Shown: piece after piece, positions 14,404 to 18,595 of the stretch
How the letters are laid out: every line of letters begins with the position of its first letter
Position numbering within the stretch: position 1 is the stretch's first letter
Source: Methylotenera_A sp036676175
GTDB lineage: Bacteria; Pseudomonadota; Gammaproteobacteria; Burkholderiales; Methylophilaceae
Assembly (NCBI GenBank): GCA_036676175.1
Contig: JAKFDL010000033.1
Coordinates: forward strand, 1-18,595
DNA: 18,595 nucleotides
Direction of reading: 5' to 3'
Notes under the pieces: generated by a model
The model's database searches: none
Told to the model about the DNA's origin: nothing
Seen by the model: the letters and a program-made list of their open reading frames with translations, nothing else
Made by a program: the position numbers and the translations under genes

Positions 14404-16089
14404 CTATTTCCCTACTACATAATTGCCTATCACTAAGTAATCCAAGCCGGTAGAAAAAAAGCAACGCACGGCGTGGTAAGGTGATTCAACAATCGGCTCA
14501 CCCATAATGTTAAAACTGGTGTTTAAAATCACAGGCACGCCAGAAAGTTTGCCAAACTCGCTAATCATCTTGTGATAACGCGGGTGCGTGGCAGCATCCA
14601 CTGTTTGTAGCCTGGCGCTGCCATCCACATGCGTAATTGCAGGCAAAATATCCACCTTATCTTGTTTTACCATGCACACTTTTAGCATAAAGGGGTCTTC
14701 TACTCTGGTTTCAAAGTATTCTGCTGCTGCCTCTTTAATGCCAGAAGGTGCAAATGGGCGATAAGCCTCGCGGTGTTTCACTTGCGCATTAATCTTATCT
14801 TTCATTTCTTTTTTAGTCGGGTCGGCAATGATGCTGCGGCCACCTAGTGCGCGTGGGCCAATTTCCATTCTGCCCTGAAACCAGCATAAAATATGGCCTG
14901 CATGCAATAGCTCTGCGGTTTTTTGCTCTATATTTTCATAATACTCATACCTTAATTTGCTCTCTTTAAGCACAAATTCAATCTGTTCGTTCGAGTATTC
15001 CGTGCCCAAATACGGGTTCATATGCGGGGCAGGGCGAGGATTTTTTAAAATGGCATTGTGCACATAATAGGCGGCACCAATAGAGGTGCCGTTATCTCCC
15101 GCGGCGGGCATCACATATAAATCTTTAAAACCACTTTCGCGCACAATGCGGCCATTCATCACGCTGTTTAATGAAACACCGCCTGCCACCACCAAGTAAT
15201 CGGCATTGGTTTTAGCTCTTAAAATTTTGCATAGCTCCAGCCCAATCTCTTCTAAACGCACCTGAAAAGCCGCCGCTACATTCATGTGATGCTGTTCAAA
15301 AGGTTCGTGGGGCAAGCGCCTGCGGCCGAATGTTTGAATAAACTTATCGCTTAGGTATTCAAACTGTCCATCGTCAAAATTAAAATATGAAAAATCTATC
15401 AATAAGTCACCATCAGGCGCCACATTGATAATTTTGCGCACTTCATCAATAAATACATCGCTGTTGCCCATGGGTGCCAAGCCCATGGTTTTGCCTTCGT
15501 CATAAGACGGCTTAAAGCCGCAAAAATAGGTTACTGCCTCGTAAATAGAACCCATGGAATTGGGGAAGAATATGCGCTTAAATTCAGTCACTTCTATGCC
15601 CTTGCCATAGCCCAGCGAAGCGGTGGCCCATTCGCCAGAACCATCCATTGATAACAAAGCGGCCTCTTGATATGGCGAGCAAAAAAAGCTGCCGGCAATG
15701 TGTGATTGATGGTGCGGCACAAAATGCATCGGTGGTTTTTTTGCGTTTTTAAAAGTCGCTTTATGCCATTTATTTATGGTGCGATAGCGCCAGTAATAGC
15801 GCAAAATGTGTAGGTTAAAATTTTTGAGGAATTTAGAAGGGTGCTTGAATAGAAAAGCAATTTTTTTGTGCAAATCCAACGTCGGCTTAAATGACAGCGC
15901 AACGTGATCGATGTCATCAAAAGTAAGGTTGGCAACCTTTAGGCAGTGCTCGATACTTTTTTGCGGAAACACCACATCATGTTTATTGCGCGTAAAGCGC
16001 TCCTCTTCAAGCGCTACAACCAACTCACCATCCTTTAAAATACAGGCGCTAGAGTCATGAAACATAAAGTTAATGCCTAAAATTACCAT
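14404..16089 (-). CDS. NodU/CmcH-type carbamoyltransferase
   Basis: The 561-residue protein is an O-carbamoyltransferase of the NodU/CmcH/TobZ family, which passes the carbamoyl group of carbamoyl phosphate through a carbamoyl-adenylate to a hydroxyl of a sugar or antibiotic. The N-terminal Kae1/ASKHA-like domain has GINFMFHDSSACI, EEERFTRNKHD, the metal-binding H126-x3-H130 (HHQSHIAGSF), SMDGSGEWAT and VAGGVSLNSVMNG; GDNGTSIGAA precedes the C-terminal YrdC-like domain with GRMEIGPRALGGRSI and LNTSFN. The ATG at 16089 is chosen over a TTG at 16125 because MVILGINF is the family start; a GGGG lies upstream. A good promoter is found at 16210-16238. No polysaccharide or antibiotic cluster surrounds it, so the acceptor is unknown. 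Confidence 0.93.
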   Translation of the reverse strand: MVILGINFMFHDSSACILKDGELVVALEEERFTRNKHDVVFPQKSIEHCLKVANLTFDDIDHVALSFKPTLDLHKKIAFLFKHPSKFLKNFNLHILRYYWRYRTINKWHKATFKNAKKPPMHFVPHHQSHIAGSFFCSPYQEAALLSMDGSGEWATASLGYGKGIEVTEFKRIFFPNSMGSIYEAVTYFCGFKPSYDEGKTMGLAPMGNSDVFIDEVRKIINVAPDGDLLIDFSYFNFDDGQFEYLSDKFIQTFGRRRLPHEPFEQHHMNVAAAFQVRLEEIGLELCKILRAKTNADYLVVAGGVSLNSVMNGRIVRESGFKDLYVMPAAGDNGTSIGAAYYVHNAILKNPRPAPHMNPYLGTEYSNEQIEFVLKESKLRYEYYENIEQKTAELLHAGHILCWFQGRMEIGPRALGGRSIIADPTKKEMKDKINAQVKHREAYRPFAPSGIKEAAAEYFETRVEDPFMLKVCMVKQDKVDILPAITHVDGSARLQTVDAATHPRYHKMISEFGKLSGVPVILNTSFNIMGEPIVESPYHAVRCFFSTGLDYLVIGNYVVGK

Positions 16090-16209
16090 TTTGCGCCCCA
16101 AAAAAGCTAACAAAAAATACGCCAAGTAGTTATTTAATAACTAGCTTAGTTTATCTTACGAGGTGTTGTCAGCTAATTTTATTAATATAAGTGATTGTAA
16201 CCAATACTG

Positions 16210-16238
16210 AATTTACGCAGGCTAGGTATGTGTGTCAA
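16210..16238 (-). promoter_or_regulatory. sigma-70-type promoter for the carbamoyltransferase gene
   Basis: On the minus strand TTGACA (16238-16233) is followed after 17 bases by TAAATT (16215-16210). The -35 is perfect and the -10 matches 4 of 6. Transcription would begin near 16203, giving a leader of about 114 bases. Confidence 0.55.
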
Positions 16239-16312
16239 GAACCTGATAGGGCTAATGCCGGGGAGCTATGCCACACAGTAAAAAAGCCCAGTAATCTCTC
16301 ACTGGGCTTTTT
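16229..16312 (+). ncRNA. possible structured small RNA with terminator (TPP-aptamer-like core)
   Basis: An outer stem TGTGTG (16229-16234)/CACACA (16272-16277) encloses ATAG (16246-16249)/CTAT (16266-16269) and GGC-TAAT-GCC (16250-16259), and a 12-bp terminator hairpin with T-run follows at 16281-16312. Within it GAACCTGAT-N5-TAATGCC (16239-16259) copies the core of the 3' half of the TPP riboswitch with the right spacing. The other conserved parts (CTGAGA, ACCC, GCGTAGGGA) are not seen, and no gene follows on this strand. Either a degenerate riboswitch, a small RNA or chance. Expression is not shown; no convincing plus-strand promoter was found. Confidence 0.3.
16281..16312. terminator. bidirectional intrinsic terminator
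   Basis: AAAAAGCCCAGT (16281-16292), an 8-base loop and ACTGGGCTTTTT (16301-16312) form a perfect 12-bp stem with A-run before and T-run after, so it can stop transcripts from both sides. On the minus strand it serves the EF-hand gene at 16371-16694. A second hairpin, AGCTTG-TCATG-CAAGCT (16321-16337), lies between it and that gene. Confidence 0.85.
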
Positions 16313-16370
16313 GTTAAGTAAGCTTGTCATGCAAGCTAATGTTAATAAAGAGTGTTGCTTATTTACTTGC

Positions 16371-16694
16371 TTATTTTGCTTCGGGTTTTACTTCTGGCTT
16401 TACTTCGGAGTTTTTGTGGTGCTCTCTCCATTTGGCTTTCATTGCATCACGCTCAGCTTGCTCAATTTTGCCATCTTTATTCGCGTCCATCTTGGCAAAG
16501 TGCTGTTCTGCGCGTGCTTGGCGAGCACTCATAAATTCGTCACGGCTAATGGCACCATCTTTGTTGGTGTCGCTGTCTTGCATACTATGTCTTTTATGCG
16601 CGCATTTACCATCTGCTCCTTCGTGATTGGCATAAGCCATTTGTGCTAAACCTAATGTTAATGCTACCGCTGTCACTATGTGTAAAATTTTCAT
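16371..16694 (-). CDS. small secreted EF-hand protein
   Basis: The 107-residue protein has a signal peptide (hydrophobic core to about residue 20, cut near AYA/NH), then two canonical EF-hand loops: D42-E53 (DTNKDGAISRDE) and D70-E81 (DANKDGKIEQAE), each with Asp at 1, Asn at 3, Asp at 5, Gly at 6, Ile at 8 and Glu at 12. The mature N-terminus has a short His/Cys-containing patch (HEGADGKCAHKRH), and the end is a VKPE repeat (SEVKPEVKPEAK). It is likely a periplasmic Ca binder. The loops lack the Pro at position 2 that marks lanmodulin, so lanthanide selectivity is not indicated. An AAAAGGAG ribosome binding site stands before the ATG. It is flanked by its own terminator. Confidence 0.87.
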   Translation of the reverse strand: MKILHIVTAVALTLGLAQMAYANHEGADGKCAHKRHSMQDSDTNKDGAISRDEFMSARQARAEQHFAKMDANKDGKIEQAERDAMKAKWREHHKNSEVKPEVKPEAK

Positions 16695-16824
16695 AAAAAC
16701 TCCTTTTAAAAAATGTACTCCCTGCTTACAAAACGCGGGCGTGTTATAAATGTCTACATCCTTAGTAAAAGAGTTAAGGTTGCCAGCTTTTAAATGTTCA
16801 ATTTAATGCTGGTTAGCTAGTGGT

Positions 16825-16854
16825 TTGTTAGCCCCGTCGGGCTATTGCTATAAA
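16825..16854 (+). promoter_or_regulatory. promoter of tRNA-Gly with an inverted repeat in its spacer
   Basis: TTGTTA (16825-16830) and TATAAA (16849-16854) are 18 bases apart, placing the start near 16861, 36 bases before the tRNA. The spacer is largely a perfect inverted repeat, TAGCCC-CGTC-GGGCTA (16829-16844). It may be an operator, or the hairpin may belong to an older terminator. Confidence 0.45.
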
Positions 16855-16896
16855 TTAAGATATACGTAAGAATGTGTTTCATGAATTACATGTAAC

Positions 16897-16971
16897 GCGG
16901 GAATAGCTTAAGGGGCAGAGCGCAACCTTTCCAAGGTTGATGTGTAAGGTCGAAACTTATTTCCCGCTCCA
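16897..16971 (+). tRNA. tRNA-Gly(UCC), atypical T-arm
   Basis: The 75-base gene folds fully: a perfect 7-bp acceptor stem (GCGGGAA/TTCCCGC), D-stem GCTT/AGC side with one U-G pair, anticodon stem CAACC/GGTTG with loop TTTCCAA (anticodon TCC at 16930-16932) and T-stem GTAAG/CTTAT with G49-U65. The discriminator is T73 and CCA is encoded. Unusual are G54 in place of the near-universal T54 (loop GTCGAAA), a variable loop one base short, an A/T-rich T-stem and A15 with T48 instead of G15-C48. Because every stem pairs, it looks maintained rather than decayed. It is followed by a terminator. The normal betaproteobacterial tRNA-Gly(UCC) usually lies in a tRNA-Tyr-Gly-Thr-tufA cluster, so this is probably an extra copy. 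Confidence 0.82.
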
Positions 16972-16977
16972 TACTTA

Positions 16978-17011
16978 AAAAAACCTGGTGAGAAATCACT
17001 GGGCTTTTTTG
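16978..17011 (+). terminator. intrinsic terminator of tRNA-Gly
   Basis: CCTGGTGA (16984-16991), a GAAA tetraloop and TCACTGGG (16996-17003) pair over 8 positions including two wobbles, followed by CTTTTTT. It is a variant of the GCCCAGTGA/TCACTGGGC stem used by other terminators here. Confidence 0.85.
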
Positions 17012-17054
17012 TTGTATTTCCTAGCTGTTTTAATGCCGAATTGATGCTAAAAGG

Positions 17055-17084
17055 AAAAGGCCACATCCGAAGATATGGCCTTTT
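17055..17084 (-). terminator. intrinsic terminator of tRNA-Met
   Basis: AAAAGGCCA (17055-17063) and TGGCCTTTT (17076-17084) form a 9-bp stem; on the minus strand it is followed by TTTTCCTTTT. It lies 4 bases past the CCA end of the tRNA-Met gene. Confidence 0.8.
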
Positions 17085-17087
17085 AAG

Positions 17088-17164
17088 TGGTGGTGAAAGA
17101 GGGACTTGAACCCTCGACCCCAGGATTATGAATCCTGTGCTCTAACCAGCTGAGCTACATCACC
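17088..17164 (-). tRNA. tRNA-Met(CAU), elongator
   Basis: The 77-base gene has D-stem GCTC/GAGC with loop AGCTGGTTA, anticodon stem CAGGA/TCCTG with loop TTCATAA (anticodon CAT), T-arm GAGGG-TTCAAGT-CCCTC, discriminator A and an encoded CCA. The acceptor stem GGTGATG/TTTCACC pairs except U6-U67, with G7-U66 wobble. G1-C72 rules out the initiator tRNA. A tRNA-Ile2 with lysidine-modified CAU cannot be fully excluded, but the elongator Met reading is more likely. It has a near-consensus promoter and its own terminator. Confidence 0.93.
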
Positions 17165-17200
17165 AATAAACTGTTTTGCATTGTTTCAAGCAAGCCCGCA

Positions 17201-17229
17201 ATTTTAGTGGTTTAGGCGGTTGTTGTCAA
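17201..17229 (-). promoter_or_regulatory. strong promoter of tRNA-Met
   Basis: On the minus strand TTGACA (17229-17224), a 17-base spacer and TAAAAT (17206-17201). The base run TGCGGGC directly after the -10 is a GC-rich discriminator, as in stringently controlled stable-RNA promoters. Transcription would start near 17194, about 30 bases before the tRNA. Confidence 0.8.
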
Positions 17230-17319
17230 AGTAAAAACCATTAAATATATGAGCTGAGTTAAAGCAAATTTTTATCTCAAAATTAAACTTGCTTAATTTA
17301 AACGTTGAACCTCTCGCAG

Positions 17320-18405
17320 CTAAACATTAAATCTAAAGTGCATGACATCGCCATCTTGCACGATATACTCTTTTCCTTCCAGCCGCATTTTGCCGGCTTC
17401 TTTGCTGCCTTGTTCGCCTTTGTTTTTAACGTATTCGTCATATTGAATCACTTCTGCGCGAATAAAGCCACGTTCAAAATCGGTGTGGATCACGCCTGCA
17501 GCCTGCGGGGCAGTTGCGCCTTTTTTCACTGTCCAGGCGCGCACTTCTTGCACACCAGCGGTGAAATAAGTCTGTAAACCAAGTAAATCATAAGCGGCAC
17601 GGATGACGCGGTTTAAGCCCGGTTCATCTTGGCCTAACTCGCTTAAAAATAACAGTTTATCTTCGTCGTCCAGCTCGGAAATTTCGCCTTCAATTTTGGC
17701 GCAAATGCACACGACAGGCGCGTGTTCAGCCTTGCCTAGTGCCACAACTTTGTCTAAAAATGGGTTATTTTCAAAGCCTTTTTCATCTACGTTTGCCAAG
17801 TACATCACGGGTTTTACGGTGATTAAACACAACGGTTTAAGCAGTTGTAATTCGTCATCGTCCAAACCTAGGGTACGCACGGCTTTGGCTTCATTTAGGC
17901 ACGGCAACACTTTCTCGAGTACCGCCATCAGTGCAATCGCTTCTTTATCGCCACTTTTAGCTTTTTTGCCCTCGCGCTGCATGGTTTTTTCGACTGTTTC
18001 CATGTCGGCCAACGCTAGCTCGGTATTAATCACTTCTATGTCGGAGAGCGGATCAATTTTATTGGCCACATGAATCACGTTGCCATCTTCAAAACAGCGT
18101 ACTACGTGGGCAATGGCATCGGTTTCGCGAATGTTGGCGAGGAACTTGTTGCCTAGCCCTTCACCTTTGGATGCGCCAGCCACAAGGCCGGCAATATCTA
18201 CAAACTCCACAATAGCAGGTTGCACTTTTTGCGGTTTTACAATATCGATTAGCGGCTGCAAGCGCGTATCAGGCACTTCCACAATGCCTACGTTAGGCTC
18301 AATGGTGCAGAAAGGGTAGTTCTCTGCCGCAATACCCGCCTTGGTGATCGCGTTAAAAAGCGTTGATTTGCCGACGTTAGGTAAGCCTACAATTCCACAT
18401 TTCAT
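17320..18405 (-). CDS. ychF: redox-regulated, ribosome-associated ATPase YchF
   Basis: The 361-residue protein is YchF/Ola1, an Obg-related NTPase that prefers ATP and associates with ribosomes. It starts MKCGIVGLPNVGKSTLFNAITKA (P-loop GLPNVGKST at 7-15), has the G3 region VDIAGLVAGASKGEGLGNKFLA, an NVDE motif in place of the NKxD guanine specificity motif, and a C-terminal TGS domain (AWTVKKGATAPQAAGVIHTDFERGFIRAEV). Length is normal. The gene stands alone within the window, and an 82-base intergenic repeat lies 28 bases upstream. A possible promoter is TTGCAT (18581-18576), 17 bases, TTTAAT (18558-18553) on the minus strand, which would put the repeat inside the leader. No terminator is visible. 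Confidence 0.96.
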   Translation of the reverse strand: MKCGIVGLPNVGKSTLFNAITKAGIAAENYPFCTIEPNVGIVEVPDTRLQPLIDIVKPQKVQPAIVEFVDIAGLVAGASKGEGLGNKFLANIRETDAIAHVVRCFEDGNVIHVANKIDPLSDIEVINTELALADMETVEKTMQREGKKAKSGDKEAIALMAVLEKVLPCLNEAKAVRTLGLDDDELQLLKPLCLITVKPVMYLANVDEKGFENNPFLDKVVALGKAEHAPVVCICAKIEGEISELDDEDKLLFLSELGQDEPGLNRVIRAAYDLLGLQTYFTAGVQEVRAWTVKKGATAPQAAGVIHTDFERGFIRAEVIQYDEYVKNKGEQGSKEAGKMRLEGKEYIVQDGDVMHFRFNV

Positions 18406-18433
18406 CTGTTCTTCCAGTCTGTCTTTTGTTTAA

Positions 18434-18515
18434 TTACTGCGTTGGCTGCGTTTTCATCGGCTGGCCGTACTTGTTGTACTGTCTGCGCCTCTTCATCCTT
18501 GCCGCCTTGTACTAA
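18434..18515. repeat. intergenic repeat resembling a common Neisseria element
   Basis: The stretch has imperfect inverted ends (TTACTGCGTTGGC at the left, GCCGCCTTGTACTAA at the right), a central GTAC-TTGTT-GTAC (18467-18479) and GTACTGTCTGCG (18476-18487). From memory, Neisseria genomes carry many copies of a spacer repeat with CCGTACTATTTGTACTGTC followed by a GCCGCCTTGTAC end. The order and spacing agree. It is higher in GC than its surroundings. Only one copy is in the window, so its dispersal here is inferred. Confidence 0.5.
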
Positions 18516-18595
18516 AACAAAATACAGTTGGCAGAACTATTGACACAATGGTATTAAATTAAGTTAATTTTTAGTATGCAATTTTAGCATCGCAC

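Noticed and set aside
14178..16220. AATTTACGCAG shared by 14178-14188 and 16210-16220 as a common operator
   Set aside because: An 11-base match between two places in 18.6 kb is expected by chance, and the flanks differ.
16191..16649. 152-codon plus-strand reading frame over the EF-hand gene
   Set aside because: It is antisense to a well-supported secreted EF-hand gene with a strong ribosome binding site, crosses a perfect terminator hairpin and has a composition unlike a real protein.
16371..16694. Lanmodulin-like lanthanide-binding protein
   Set aside because: The EF loops lack the Pro at position 2 typical of lanmodulin and there are two loops, not four; ordinary Ca-type EF-hands fit better.
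17088..17164. Initiator tRNA-Met
   Set aside because: It has a G1-C72 pair; bacterial initiators lack pairing at 1-72, and the anticodon stem lacks three G-C pairs in a row.
1..18595. CRISPR array, insertion sequence, prophage or defence island
   Set aside because: No regularly spaced repeats, transposase, integrase or phage gene was seen; nearly all genes are housekeeping or single envelope genes.

Overview
The window reads as chromosomal DNA of an AT-leaning betaproteobacterium, most probably a methylotroph of the Methylophilaceae type (Methylotenera/Methylophilus-like). The grounds are a 23-codon pqqA gene (PQQ cofactor precursor), a secreted SRPBCC protein resembling MxaD of methanol oxidation, an OmpR/EnvZ pair and a miaB-phoH-ybeY-corC operon of betaproteobacterial type. 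The genus is an inference; no rRNA gene or species marker is present.

Layout. 1-4094 (minus): miaB, phoH, ybeY and corC form a tight RNA-maturation/stress operon, followed by the cut-off start of a small secreted protein gene. 4207-8628 (plus): an MxaD-like periplasmic protein, a 2-oxoglutarate/Fe(II) oxygenase behind a textbook class-II FNR-type promoter, cysG (siroheme synthase) and a two-receiver diguanylate cyclase. 8642-10710 (minus): ompR-envZ, divergent from a secreted EF-hand protein gene (10962-11546, plus), with a tandem 10-bp repeat in between. 11693-13567: a FemAB-like acyltransferase (plus) converging on a C-factor-like SDR (minus). 13684-14350 (plus): a secreted protein of five 24-residue MORN-type repeats, then pqqA with its own terminator. 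14404-16089 (minus): a stand-alone NodU/CmcH-type carbamoyltransferase. 16090-17164: a structured intergenic stretch holding a possible small RNA, a second secreted EF-hand protein, an atypical tRNA-Gly(UCC) and a tRNA-Met(CAU). 17320-18405 (minus): ychF, preceded by an intergenic repeat that resembles one common in Neisseria.

How it fits together. Most of the window is housekeeping: tRNA thiolation/methylthiolation, 16S maturation, siroheme, osmotic signalling and ribosome-associated GTPase. A looser theme is the methylotroph periplasm: the PQQ precursor peptide, an MxaD-like protein and two Ca-type EF-hand proteins could all relate to PQQ-dependent alcohol dehydrogenases, though nothing proves a link. 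I see no CRISPR array, insertion sequence, prophage or complete new defence system. The less ordinary items are the FNR-controlled oxygenase, the divergent tRNA-Gly, the orphan pqqA, the riboswitch-like/structured element near 16.24 kb and the Neisseria-like repeat.
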